Virus record (IMG/VR): IMGVR_UViG_3300013132_000151
Coordinates: 1 to 32,071 of that record
DNA from: a virus
Length of the DNA stretch: 32,071 bases
Reading direction: 5' to 3' (one strand)
Part shown: piece after piece, positions 9,555 to 18,206 of the stretch
Position numbering within the stretch: the first letter of the stretch is position 1
Layout: every line of letters begins with the position of its first letter
Program-made: the position numbers and the translations under genes
The notes under the pieces: model-generated
What the model was told of the DNA's origin: nothing
Seen by the model: the letters and a program-made list of their open reading frames with translations, nothing else
Databases searched by the model: none

Positions 9555-10136
9555 TCAGTCGGAATTTTTCTTAAACATGTTTTTAAGTTCATCTTGGGTT
9601 ACTTGCTTGGCTAAACCAAGGGCAGCAGGATCAAATTCATGCTGTGTAACTTGAACTTCCTGTACATCCGTAAAGTCCATATTTTCAATATAGAATTTTC
9701 TTGTAATAGGTTCGTTAGCTTCATCTGGATTGCTCTGTTTATAGTTTGAGAATCCCGGCATGGCCAACGGACAGGATAGGAAGGGGAAGTCTAACTTTGA
9801 ATACTCTTCAGCGGTTCCGTTGAGCCAAGTAGCCTTCTTATCTCCGCAGCCACATCCACCGCAATAGAATTTACCTTCAGTAGATGACTGTTTTAAATGT
9901 TGACATGGTGGCAATTCACCGCCAGAAGATTCATTACCAAAGCAACTCAACACTCTTAGTTGCTTGATTTCCTTGGGAGCTTTTTCTTTTGACAGTCCTC
10001 TAGAGGCATATGCCAAAGCAAATCCCTGAATCATCGTATAGAGTTTTTTTACATCAGTTTTTCCAGATGAAATATCTCTAAAAATTCTCACTTTATTACC
10101 ATTATTATCTTTGCCTTTATTACAACCACAACTCAC
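9555..10136 (-). CDS. Cysteine-rich zinc-ribbon-like protein
   Basis: The 193-residue protein starts with GTG; a strong GGAGGTG ribosome binding site (10141-10147) at proper spacing supports this start. Cysteines lie at 3, 5, 65, 78, 92, 95, 97 and 122. The core C-x13-C-x2-C-G-C-G (78 to 98), followed by a Cys-Pro at 122-123, suggests a small metal-binding fold. The same core with the same 13-residue spacing recurs in the protein at 30739-31227. The N-terminal 60 residues are basic; the C-terminal 60 are acidic with the pattern TQDELKNMFKK at the end. It sits between a baseplate-type gene and gp13, where T4 carries fibre and whisker genes, so it may be a structural or assembly factor. Function unknown. 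Confidence 0.85.
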   Translation of the reverse strand: MSCGCNKGKDNNGNKVRIFRDISSGKTDVKKLYTMIQGFALAYASRGLSKEKAPKEIKQLRVLSCFGNESSGGELPPCQHLKQSSTEGKFYCGGCGCGDKKATWLNGTAEEYSKLDFPFLSCPLAMPGFSNYKQSNPDEANEPITRKFYIENMDFTDVQEVQVTQHEFDPAALGLAKQVTQDELKNMFKKNSD

Positions 10137-10148
10137 AATTCACCTCCA

Positions 10149-10877
10149 TTACGGGTGGAATGTCAACCCGTTAAGATATGTAGCACTGTTTGTGACACCA
10201 GTTAGACCACTATTAAAGTAACTAAATATTGGCTCAAAGTTTCCTGTAAAGCCAGAAACTGTACTAAACATAACAGATCCTAGACCTACAATATAACGAT
10301 CCGCTCCGGGTATGCTTGAGTCTGAAGTTCCATCAGAATTATCACCTAGATCGTTTGTTGCAGTAGCTCCACTATACCCCTCAGTCTTAGAAAGACCAAT
10401 ATAATAGTTTGTAGCTGGTGCCATGACAAATGAACTTACGGTAGCTGGGGAATTATCATAGTGTACCCAAGTTCTCAATCCAGCATCAGTCTTGACTAGA
10501 TACCAACCAGTTCTAAACTGGACTTGTAGAGCATTGGTTCCAACTTGTGTGATACCAATAAGTTTAGTATCAGATCCAATAGTATCAGTCTTTGGATATA
10601 GAGGAATAGCCCCATCCCACTTAGGGAAATCTAGATTGTTGCTAAAGCATTCTTTAGCCCATGCTCCCAACATTTCAAAATTTAAAGTGTTGTCGAGAAG
10701 ACGTTTTTCTTGCAGTTCGTTTAATTCAGAGGCTTGAAGTGGATTTCCGGGTTGAAAAGCTACAAGTTGATTATTTGAAAAACCAAATGTAGTACCAACA
10801 TCAGAATCGTATGTTCTGCTATAATACGGTGACTGCTTTAGTGGAAAGTCATTTGAGTTGAATGGGGTGTTTGCCAT
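10149..10877 (-). CDS. Small baseplate or fibre-attachment-type virion protein
   Basis: The 242-residue protein carries FQPGNPLQASELNELQ at about 41-56, a motif like the FKPG-x-x-LQAxEL-x-x-LQ segment seen near the N-termini of many T4-type baseplate and fibre-base proteins. The C-terminal two thirds are Gly, Ser and Thr rich and beta-like. It follows the gp7-like gene after one base, so it occupies the position that genes 8 to 12 fill in T4. I infer a baseplate-peripheral or fibre-base role but cannot name the orthologue. T4 baseplate peripheral proteins are mostly larger, so this would be a minimal version. Confidence 0.8.
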   Translation of the reverse strand: MANTPFNSNDFPLKQSPYYSRTYDSDVGTTFGFSNNQLVAFQPGNPLQASELNELQEKRLLDNTLNFEMLGAWAKECFSNNLDFPKWDGAIPLYPKTDTIGSDTKLIGITQVGTNALQVQFRTGWYLVKTDAGLRTWVHYDNSPATVSSFVMAPATNYYIGLSKTEGYSGATATNDLGDNSDGTSDSSIPGADRYIVGLGSVMFSTVSGFTGNFEPIFSYFNSGLTGVTNSATYLNGLTFHP

Positions 10878-10878
10878 G

Positions 10879-11562
10879 TTAGATTACCAATGTCTTATAT
10901 CCTAGAATATTGAATGATTCTTCTATAGTCTTCTTGTCAGCAGCAGTGGCAGCAGTCGAGCTGACATCGATTTTGACAGTATATGTATTTTCAGAAGTTT
11001 TATCCTGAAGCTTATTTGTGGGTCCAATATTTGTAGAATTCAGTACAAAAGTAGAATTAGAATAATTGGCCGTAACTCCAGCAGTGAATCCATAAATTTG
11101 TTTAATAAAATACTCATATGAAGAATCAGTTCCCTTTACTGCAAGATATTTTTTCTGAATGTTTTCTATAAAGGGTCTGAAGTTTTCTACTTGTGTGGAG
11201 GTGTATGATATTCCATGAAAATCATGTGCGTACAGATAAATCAATTCATCGACTGAACTAAACGGGCGTTCTCGCAGACCCAATAGTTTTTCAAGTTCAT
11301 AATCTGCCCCAAATCCTCCACCAGAAACGACAGTAAATAGCCAGTCATAATAATTTTGTAAGAAGCTTACAAATCTTACTGGGCTTTTATTGTGTTGTTC
11401 TCGTATCCATTGAGGAAAGTATTCTTCAACGAAAATTTTATTTGTAGGTGGAGTAGTGCTTTTAAATGTTGTAGCAATATAACTTTCCAGTTCAGCAATA
11501 TAATAACTCGCATCGAATGATACGGTTAAACCTTGAGTTTCTGGATTGAAAAATAATATCAT
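10879..11562 (-). CDS. gp7-like baseplate wedge protein, short form
   Basis: The 227 residues include EEYFPQWIREQHNKSPVRF (46-64) followed by FLQNYYDWL, LRERPFSSVDELIYLYAHDF and AVKGTDSSYEYFIKQIYG (141-158). This arrangement, a membrane-free helical block ending in a KGT-x-x-S-x-x-(Y/F)-(F/L) segment, is typical of the N-terminal part of gp7-type wedge proteins in T4-like phages. T4 gp7 is over 1000 residues, so only the core that binds gp6 and gp53 may be kept here. The start forms an ATGA overlap with the gp6 stop, as expected for wedge genes translated together. The family call rests on motif resemblance and gene order. Confidence 0.75.
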   Translation of the reverse strand: MILFFNPETQGLTVSFDASYYIAELESYIATTFKSTTPPTNKIFVEEYFPQWIREQHNKSPVRFVSFLQNYYDWLFTVVSGGGFGADYELEKLLGLRERPFSSVDELIYLYAHDFHGISYTSTQVENFRPFIENIQKKYLAVKGTDSSYEYFIKQIYGFTAGVTANYSNSTFVLNSTNIGPTNKLQDKTSENTYTVKIDVSSTAATAADKKTIEESFNILGYKTLVI

Positions 11563-13244
11563 AGTATTTCTGTAGTTACTGTAAATGTAGGATCGACTAC
11601 AAAGTTCTTAACAGCTTCCATATCCTTGACAACAAAGTTAAAGATGATGCTTGTTGCATTAAAAGAATTCTTGAGCGAAATGACTCCTGTTTTGGGATTA
11701 AATCTTCCGACATAATCCATAAAAACATCAGAGGAATTCTTCATTTGAATTTTGTAAAACCCAGTAATATCTGCTACGATTGAACTAGTAAGTTTTACTG
11801 AGCCATATTTTGAAGTAAAAAGTTCTGTATTGAAACTTACAATTTCATTTTCAAACCCAAAATTTATACCATTTAAAAGACTGTGTGTGTAGGTCGCAGT
11901 CATTGAAATGGTTGTTTGATTCGTTGATAATGAAGAATCAACAGTTCTCATTATAGCAAGTAAATCCTCAGAATTTATGCTATTGAAAAATTCATTAACG
12001 TCATATACTGTTAGAGCAGATTCGATTCCTGATTTTAATTGAGCAGCAGTCTTCTTTGTTTTTGGAAGATACTTAGCTGCTACAGTAACAGCGAGTGAGA
12101 CTGTGATTGGTGGCGTATATTTGACTGTTATATTGCCAGCCTTGAAATCAACTAGATCGGAAATAATTTGATTTCCTATTGTGCTTGTTGAATTTATGAC
12201 CGAGAAATAACAAGTTCCAAATTCTTTAAGATTGGTATTTGCACCATTCCATACAGATATGTTAGTATCAATATCTTTAGTGGTATCATAAGTAGAATGT
12301 GTGCCGATGAATCCCTTAAGATCGTTGATTGTTACTATTCTTTTATTGGTTGGATTCAATGCAAAAATAAGCGGAGAAACTTCTCTTAGATACTCAACGC
12401 CTATTTGATTTAGACCACCAGAAGAATTAATATTTGTTGATATTGTAAAATATGGATTCGTTGATGTAAATACTTTGCAATTATTGCCCGATGTTCCACT
12501 TGAACGAATATAGTATAAAACTATTTCATCAGAAGTAAGCGGAATGTCGCCAGCAGCGTTTAATCTAGAATCTTGTCTTGACCCACCAAATACAATTCTA
12601 TATTTACCATTCACCTTTTCGACAAAGAAGACCTTTGAAGAACTTGTAGGAACTCCGGTAAAATTGACTGCATTTGTCCAATAGATATTAGCCACAGAAA
12701 CATAAATGTTTGCAATATCAATATTTGTGTCATCAAGTTCAATATAAGTTTCATTTGCATCCAAGAAATGCACTTCACTTACAATTGTTCCTTCGGTCAC
12801 AGGAATATCAAGATATCCACTTGAAAAGGTTTGAGTGTTGCCAGTATAGATGAATGATTTTTTACCGAATTCATTGCTTGCAGCAAATAAATCGAATTTT
12901 TGAAGAGTTGCCGAAGGTGAACCGGGTTTGAAGGTTAGTCTTATATTTGCAGTTGCAGATTTGTATCCGGGAGCGGTATACCCTATACCTTTCAAAATAT
13001 TCTCAATTGAAGATACCTTGGTGGCATTTTCGACGCTAGTTTCTTGATATAGGGCGTAAATGTAATATGCATAATACAGAGTATTGTATGATAAAACTGA
13101 AAGTAGAGAATCTGAAACCGAACCAGTTTCAAAGCCAATATCCTTACCAATATCTGTTTGCGTTTGTAGATATGTCTTAAGATCAGATTTTATTGAATCA
13201 AAATCTAATGCGGAAATGTCTAAATTATTGGTTGATATTGCCAT
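11559..13244 (-). CDS. 6: Baseplate wedge protein gp6-like
   Basis: gp6 dimers form the continuous inner ring that ties the baseplate wedges around the hub. The 561-residue protein has the gp6/J-type N-terminal block: ALDFDSIKSDLKTYLQTQ, then FETGSVSDSLLSVLSYNTLY and SSIENILKGIGYTAPGYKSA. The middle contains LREVSPLIFALNPTNKRIVT and LKGFIGTHSTYDT, equivalent to the region where gp6 proteins handle the ring domain. T4 gp6 has 660 residues. Neighbours on both sides (gp25-like upstream, gp7-like downstream) agree with the call, and the stop overlaps the next start in ATGA. Confidence 0.92.
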   Translation of the reverse strand: MAISTNNLDISALDFDSIKSDLKTYLQTQTDIGKDIGFETGSVSDSLLSVLSYNTLYYAYYIYALYQETSVENATKVSSIENILKGIGYTAPGYKSATANIRLTFKPGSPSATLQKFDLFAASNEFGKKSFIYTGNTQTFSSGYLDIPVTEGTIVSEVHFLDANETYIELDDTNIDIANIYVSVANIYWTNAVNFTGVPTSSSKVFFVEKVNGKYRIVFGGSRQDSRLNAAGDIPLTSDEIVLYYIRSSGTSGNNCKVFTSTNPYFTISTNINSSGGLNQIGVEYLREVSPLIFALNPTNKRIVTINDLKGFIGTHSTYDTTKDIDTNISVWNGANTNLKEFGTCYFSVINSTSTIGNQIISDLVDFKAGNITVKYTPPITVSLAVTVAAKYLPKTKKTAAQLKSGIESALTVYDVNEFFNSINSEDLLAIMRTVDSSLSTNQTTISMTATYTHSLLNGINFGFENEIVSFNTELFTSKYGSVKLTSSIVADITGFYKIQMKNSSDVFMDYVGRFNPKTGVISLKNSFNATSIIFNFVVKDMEAVKNFVVDPTFTVTTEIL

Positions 13245-13245
13245 T

Positions 13246-13620
13246 TTAGTATAAGTTCTGTTCTATTTTAACTGTGTTTGATCTACCAGACGAATTTAAT
13301 TTTGTTTTATAACGAATATCCAGAGAAACTTTATTATTGGTAACGCTGTTTGTGGTGATTTCTACCTCCGCAATCTCTCCATTAGTCACATGAGTAAGAT
13401 AATCGGGTATTAAACTTAAATAATATTCTCTATAAATTGGATCAACTGAATAATTTAGACTCGAAAGAGGAGAGCTTATGGCAAAATCTGAAATAATATC
13501 ACCTGTTTTGACATTGACTAGATTTGTAATGGTCTGATTCAAAGCAGAAGTAGTATTCAAAAGCACAAAATCTTTGCTTTTTGCCGATACTGTTAAGTTT
13601 AAATCAAAATCTTTTGCCAT
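13246..13620 (-). CDS. 25: gp25-like baseplate wedge/sheath-initiator protein
   Basis: The 124-residue protein has the size and domain layout of gp25, the baseplate protein from which sheath polymerisation starts. Segments that fit are SALNQTITNLVNVKTGD (25-41), where gp25 has its conserved loop before the helix, and the alternating strand pattern EIAEVEITTNSVTNNKVSLD towards the C-terminus. Direct sequence identity with T4 gp25 is weak, so the call leans on length and position: it lies one base from gp6 and next to the hub genes, as gp25 often does in contractile phages. Confidence 0.65.
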   Translation of the reverse strand: MAKDFDLNLTVSAKSKDFVLLNTTSALNQTITNLVNVKTGDIISDFAISSPLSSLNYSVDPIYREYYLSLIPDYLTHVTNGEIAEVEITTNSVTNNKVSLDIRYKTKLNSSGRSNTVKIEQNLY

Positions 13621-13621
13621 A

Positions 13622-14329
13622 TTAGCTATTTATTATTCCGAGTCCCGACACATCTCCGGGTTCTAGTAGATTAAGTCCAGCTGTAATAAGGTCATATGAA
13701 GCACAGTCTAATTCGCATTCATAATGGTAGTCTTTATTAAAGACATGCTTTACATTGAGAATTAACCATTTACCCGAAAAGCCAGACTGCGTTATGGATT
13801 CATTTTCTTTAGTCACAGTTCTGCTATCTTCAATTTCTATAATCTGTCCTATATCAAAAGAAAAATTACCTCTTACAGTTATTGATATTCTTCTTGCCTT
13901 CAAAAGTGTTTCGAAGGCAGATCGGAACATTGGAGTTTTCAATGGTGTATTATAGAATGATGCCGAAAGCTTTTTATGAGCCATATAAGTAAAAAACGGC
14001 TCACTTACATATGGACACTCACACGATATAGAAGAGGTTGGATGTCCCCATTCACATCCCAGATAAGTAGTACCTAAAATATTTGATATACCAGCACACT
14101 CAGATGCACTACTAAAAAGCTGTTCTATTGTTGAGTTGAGTGGTTCTGGTGTTATTGGTTTATAGGCACTTAATCTTGGAAATTTAGCAATACAATCTTC
14201 TATATCTCTTGGTTGATTATCAACAGCGTCTGGATTAGCACAAATATACTGCTCTACTTCCGAAAATCTTTCATCATGTTCATGCACTTCATGTAAAAAG
14301 TGCGTAAGAATTCTTTTAAACTGTTTCAT
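13622..14329 (-). CDS. Baseplate hub-domain protein
   Basis: The last 100 residues of this 235-residue protein, RRISITVRGNFSFDIGQIIEI followed by GFSGKWLILNVKHVF and YHYECELDCASYD, look like the terminal OB-fold or tail-tube-like domain of phage baseplate hub proteins (pattern: low-complexity strand, G-x-x-I-x-I, then SG-x-W-L-I-x-x-V-x-H). The N-terminal half is helical and acidic and contains several cysteines (CECPY near 105). It overlaps the end of the gp27-like gene by an ATGA, so it may supply a domain that other phages carry in the same chain. Function as a hub subunit is inferred. Confidence 0.65.
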   Translation of the reverse strand: MKQFKRILTHFLHEVHEHDERFSEVEQYICANPDAVDNQPRDIEDCIAKFPRLSAYKPITPEPLNSTIEQLFSSASECAGISNILGTTYLGCEWGHPTSSISCECPYVSEPFFTYMAHKKLSASFYNTPLKTPMFRSAFETLLKARRISITVRGNFSFDIGQIIEIEDSRTVTKENESITQSGFSGKWLILNVKHVFNKDYHYECELDCASYDLITAGLNLLEPGDVSGLGIINS

Positions 14330-16722
14330 ATTGCTGTGTAGCCTGTAGGTAATGGTTTGATGAAACTAAATGGATTACTCTGAGTACTTTGAATACCGAA
14401 TATTGGATTTGTGTTATCGCTTAGTTCACATTCAATACCACAGAATCCATCTATAGCATTCTGCACATCAAAAAGATAATATTTTGTATTTGGGCAAATG
14501 GTTAGATTTTGAGTAACGCCAGCAACAAGAGCAGTGATGCCAACACAAGTGTAGGTCAACCCAGTTAATCCATTAAGACCAGTTATATTTTTTTGTGTTA
14601 TCTTAGTAACATGATGTCTAGATCTAATATTACATTTAGTGCTAGTAGTTTGATTTGGAGGATCTGTATATTCATTTCCGTTTTCAAGTGACCAATTTTG
14701 TTTATTGCAACCAATGGGCATGATTCTATAATCATTAAATGCAAAGGTATCAACAATAGTACCACTTGTGTTTGTTCTAAGAACCAATTGCTTAAGTGTT
14801 AAATCATAACCAGATCCACCATAATAGAATCCAGTAGCACCTAAAGTTATACCATTGTTTAAATATGTGTATGTGTTTCCAAGGGATTCGGGATTGATGT
14901 GGAAATTCATCATTTCATTTGTATTGAAACAATATCCAACCCTACCATCCTTTTTACCAGCAAGAATATAATGAATATTGTGCTTCTTAGAAGCATTAGC
15001 TACTCCTGCCATGCCCAATGTAATATCGAAAACTGTTGTAACTGCGCCAGTTGGCCAATAGAAAGAATCATACTTGGAAATGTCCAAGGTGATTCCTTGA
15101 ATGGTGACACCAGCCAATGAGCCACCTATAATCGTGATTCCAGATAAAGAAGTATCATATCCGCTAAAGAAAACATTAAAATCTATAGGTACAAATTCTA
15201 CTTCTTTAAATGTGTAGAGATATACTGGATGCTTGGTGTCCGAGCTATTTGTCAGCACTCTATTGTATTTAACAACCGCATCAAAAGCAGCACCATCATC
15301 TGGACCTTCACCTTCCATACAGCATAGGACATACTTAAAGACATTATATTGTTCTTTTAAAGTAATTGTTTCATGATATGTTTTTTTCGCATTTTCAGCT
15401 CCATCAAGTATTTCAACTATTTTTGAAATCATTGCTTTACTTGACGTAATTCCCGGAGCATTGGCTGCTGTGAAAAAATCATCAGTATAAGGAAAAATAT
15501 CAAACATAGTTTGATAAATTTTTAATGTTGTCTTTGGTGAATCGATATTTGCATAAACATTAAATACTGGTTCATATGGTAAATTTAAATAGGTTGTATC
15601 ATAATAACCATATGGTTTATCATCAACGAATCGTTTAGTTGGAATATAAGCACTATAAAATAGCGTTATACCATCGACCACTTCATCTACCAAAGTGTAG
15701 GATAATCCTCGGTCATTTACTGAGCATAAATTTGCAAAATTAGGATGCAAATCAGTTATGTTATATTCAACATTTGTTTTTACATATTCAGTGTTGCCCA
15801 AGAAGTCGATGTAAGGTTTGTAAAAATCTGGGAATACGCACTCATAATAAGAACTTAGTGCACCAGAGTTTATGAGTTCTGAAAATGAGAATTGTTTTGT
15901 TGGTTTTATTTCAAATGGAACTTCTGTGCCTTGAATAGTATTAATATTACCAACAATAAATTTTGTAGAATAAGTTACATCTTCTGCATCTACAGGTATT
16001 ATGTTTTTAAATTGCAAACTTGCATTTGCGTCATCATAAACATAATATGACGGAAAATTATTTTCTGGGTCTGCTGGAAGAGCATATTTACTCATGTATA
16101 GTAAATGCGACATTGGGCTGTCATCAGTTACTCTGTTATTTGGATAAATGAGATTCTTATTTTTAAGATAATAGCAAGTTCTTGTAGATGCACCAGTTCC
16201 AGTATCAGAATAATAAAATCCAGCATTATTACAAATTCTATTAAACATCAAATTACTGTTATCAATAAATCCATATTTTAGCTCAGTAATATTTTGGCTG
16301 TTTATAGCTCTTTCATTTCTATAAAGATTCATTGAAAGAAGTTTAAATGTAACTAGCTTGGTATATTTTCTATCTGTTGCTCCACTTGAGTATGAACATT
16401 CCGAAGCAACATAATATTGTTCTATTTCTTCAGACGCATCATCATCCGAAGTAATCACAACTTTAATAATATCTTTACCAGAAGGATTTAATTTACCTAT
16501 TAAATCTCCGCGATCTCTTAATACTAAGATTCCGTTTGCATAGATGTTATCAATACCACTGCTGAATTCCAATCGTTCAAACATCGATCTAGAAACGGAA
16601 TCACCCACAAAAGTAAATGTAGGATCTCCAATATCAATATTGCCAATTAAAATATCTTCAAATGCTTCCGTACTATAATGATAAAAAGAAATCTCTCTTA
16701 TTTTAATAAAATTTGGAAGCAT
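14326..16722 (-). CDS. gp27-like baseplate hub protein, extended
   Basis: The N-terminal 250 residues follow the pattern of gp27-type hub proteins: FERLEFSSGIDNIYANGILV, then LRDRGDLIGKLNPSGKDIIK, and later KLVTFKLLSMNLYRNERAI and SPMSHLLYMSKYALPADPE followed by a short YVYDDANASLQFKNI segment. gp27 forms the trimeric ring that joins the central spike to the tail tube. T4 gp27 is 391 residues; this one has 798, with about 400 extra beta-rich residues of no recognised family at the C-terminal side. It sits between a gp53-like gene and a second hub-domain gene, which supports the assignment. Confidence 0.7.
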   Translation of the reverse strand: MLPNFIKIREISFYHYSTEAFEDILIGNIDIGDPTFTFVGDSVSRSMFERLEFSSGIDNIYANGILVLRDRGDLIGKLNPSGKDIIKVVITSDDDASEEIEQYYVASECSYSSGATDRKYTKLVTFKLLSMNLYRNERAINSQNITELKYGFIDNSNLMFNRICNNAGFYYSDTGTGASTRTCYYLKNKNLIYPNNRVTDDSPMSHLLYMSKYALPADPENNFPSYYVYDDANASLQFKNIIPVDAEDVTYSTKFIVGNINTIQGTEVPFEIKPTKQFSFSELINSGALSSYYECVFPDFYKPYIDFLGNTEYVKTNVEYNITDLHPNFANLCSVNDRGLSYTLVDEVVDGITLFYSAYIPTKRFVDDKPYGYYDTTYLNLPYEPVFNVYANIDSPKTTLKIYQTMFDIFPYTDDFFTAANAPGITSSKAMISKIVEILDGAENAKKTYHETITLKEQYNVFKYVLCCMEGEGPDDGAAFDAVVKYNRVLTNSSDTKHPVYLYTFKEVEFVPIDFNVFFSGYDTSLSGITIIGGSLAGVTIQGITLDISKYDSFYWPTGAVTTVFDITLGMAGVANASKKHNIHYILAGKKDGRVGYCFNTNEMMNFHINPESLGNTYTYLNNGITLGATGFYYGGSGYDLTLKQLVLRTNTSGTIVDTFAFNDYRIMPIGCNKQNWSLENGNEYTDPPNQTTSTKCNIRSRHHVTKITQKNITGLNGLTGLTYTCVGITALVAGVTQNLTICPNTKYYLFDVQNAIDGFCGIECELSDNTNPIFGIQSTQSNPFSFIKPLPTGYTAI

Positions 16723-16723
16723 A

Positions 16724-17425
16724 TTATAGTCTGTTCAATGTAAATGTACTTAGATCGCTTGATGCTTGACTTTGGGTTGACGAATATGTATCTGCAAATG
16801 CGTATTGAGATTTTGTTCCAGAGAAATGTGAATTAATGAGTGTTGGATTATACTTTTGTACCTTACCACCATCATCTGATACGAAGTTAAGAGGAAATTT
16901 ATTTTTAGTGCTACTTTGGGTTATAGTAGCATCGTCGTAAAAGATAGCACCATTTCTTATCACTTGCACAGCATCGGTTGCAAGTAATTTTCCTTTGTAT
17001 TTTGTGGAAATAGCAATGTTATCTGTAGAATCTGTTAATCTTTGTATAGAAGTTATTACAAAAAAATTATTAGTCGGATCAAAAAATGATCCTACTTTTT
17101 TAACAATAATATCACCGACCTGTAAATTAGGAAGAGCGTTTAAAATATAATAAACAGAATTTAATTCTTTAGTAATAAAGTATTTTGTTTTTGGTAAATC
17201 TGATTTTGGATTTACGATCTTTGATTTTTGCAATATTTGAAAACTTCTATTTGGATCTCCATATTTTGCATAAGAAACTTGTTCTGGTGAAAAATATTCA
17301 GATGGACTAAAAGATTCTTCCACCACATTTGGTAATTTAATCTTACCAAAGATATCTGCTATTTTGATATCTTTATTACCTTCAATTTTTGACAAAGTAA
17401 AAGTATTTTTGATATTAAGTTTCAT
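16724..17425 (-). CDS. 53: gp53-like baseplate wedge protein
   Basis: In T4 gp53 clamps adjacent wedges together and carries a LysM-like domain. Here AKYGDPNRSFQILQKSKIVN (53-72) aligns with the T4 segment in which a small residue, Y, G, N/D, P and a hydrophobic I-L core precede an N-x-x-x-x-P. The protein starts near MKLNIKNTF and has 233 residues against 196 in T4. The C-terminal third is beta-rich and Ser/Thr-rich at the very end. Start and gp48-like stop share a base (TAATG), placing it in the wedge and tube operon. The motif match is short, so the call is moderate. Confidence 0.6.
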   Translation of the reverse strand: MKLNIKNTFTLSKIEGNKDIKIADIFGKIKLPNVVEESFSPSEYFSPEQVSYAKYGDPNRSFQILQKSKIVNPKSDLPKTKYFITKELNSVYYILNALPNLQVGDIIVKKVGSFFDPTNNFFVITSIQRLTDSTDNIAISTKYKGKLLATDAVQVIRNGAIFYDDATITQSSTKNKFPLNFVSDDGGKVQKYNPTLINSHFSGTKSQYAFADTYSSTQSQASSDLSTFTLNRL

Positions 17426-18186
17426 TAGCCTATTCCTGCTGCAATTTCAGACTTGCTTCTGATACCACCAAGAGCACCGGGAACTCTTGTACCGGGTTCA
17501 AATTCCATAAAGGTCAATGACAGTCTAGTGGCTACTGGACTTCCGTCTATTCTATAACGAGGAACATAAGCATCCTGCTGTGGAATAGGGCTTACTGCAA
17601 CCGCAGCCAATACGCAAACTAGAGGCTCTTGTAGCCATTGAGAGGTTACTTTATAATTATTGCCAGCTATTCTCCACAGAGGTGGTGGATATGCCTTTTC
17701 TGGAACTCCACCAGTAACTGGATAAGACATAGTATTAAATAAATCGCAAATGGACCACACAACATCGGCTTCCTGAGCATTCTTTGGGACAAATAGATAT
17801 TGAAATCTAAATTGCCGTCTGGCTTCTGCTAATAACGCCAATTCAGTAATATTTGAAAATCTTCTGTACGTTTCCGTGGCAACTAATGGCTCCACAAAGC
17901 CAAAGACAGAAGATGCTATGCGCTCGGTCAAAGCCAATGGACCACCCGCATTTGCCATACCAGCAACGCTAAGGTGGGGACCAACAAAGCTGAGTTCTTC
18001 ATTGAATGTATGATTTGTTTCTAGATCATAGTTCATAGGCAACGGCAATATGACCGTTTCGACAGCTCTAGAAGCCACTCCAGCCCTAGTTCTATTCTGT
18101 GCTCGGACTGAGTAATCGGCAGCAGAAAAGTAAATCCAGAATGGATTTTCGGCTGCATATGCTAATGGATATCTATAAACTCCCAT
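17425..18186 (-). CDS. 48: gp48-like baseplate/tail-tube cap protein
   Basis: gp48 is the layer at which the tail tube is initiated on the baseplate. The 253-residue protein has the order of segments seen in gp48 relatives: MGVYRYPLAYAAENPFWIYF, a short VILPLPMNY segment at 45-53, FRFQYLFVPKNAQEADVVWS at 126-145 with an EA-x-x-V helix, then PPPLWRI and a closing block VPRYRIDGSPVATRLSLTFM ending in EFEPG. The last block, G-x-P-x-x-x-x-L-x-L-x-F-x-E, is a shared feature of tube-like baseplate proteins. It heads the minus-strand block, and its start is only 20 bases from the start of the gp4 gene on the other strand. Confidence 0.75.
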   Translation of the reverse strand: MGVYRYPLAYAAENPFWIYFSAADYSVRAQNRTRAGVASRAVETVILPLPMNYDLETNHTFNEELSFVGPHLSVAGMANAGGPLALTERIASSVFGFVEPLVATETYRRFSNITELALLAEARRQFRFQYLFVPKNAQEADVVWSICDLFNTMSYPVTGGVPEKAYPPPLWRIAGNNYKVTSQWLQEPLVCVLAAVAVSPIPQQDAYVPRYRIDGSPVATRLSLTFMEFEPGTRVPGALGGIRSKSEIAAGIG

Positions 18187-18206
18187 GCTTTATGTATAGA
18201 TATTGT
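18187..18206. promoter_or_regulatory. Head-to-head start region between gp48 and gp4
   Basis: Only 20 bases separate the gp48-like ATG (minus) from the preferred gp4 ATG (plus). On the minus strand the octamer TATACATA (18198-18191) is one mismatch from the T4 late promoter TATAAATA; on plus, TATAAACT (18174-18181) has two mismatches. If used, both would give very short or leaderless messages. No Shine-Dalgarno is visible on either side. This is a weak candidate, offered because the region must hold or overlap the start signals of two divergent blocks. Confidence 0.3.

Noticed and set aside
18099-18206. Upstream extension of the gp4 frame to 18099
   Set aside because: The extra residues lie over the gp48 N-terminus on the opposite strand and do not resemble gp4; the family match starts close to the ATG at 18207.
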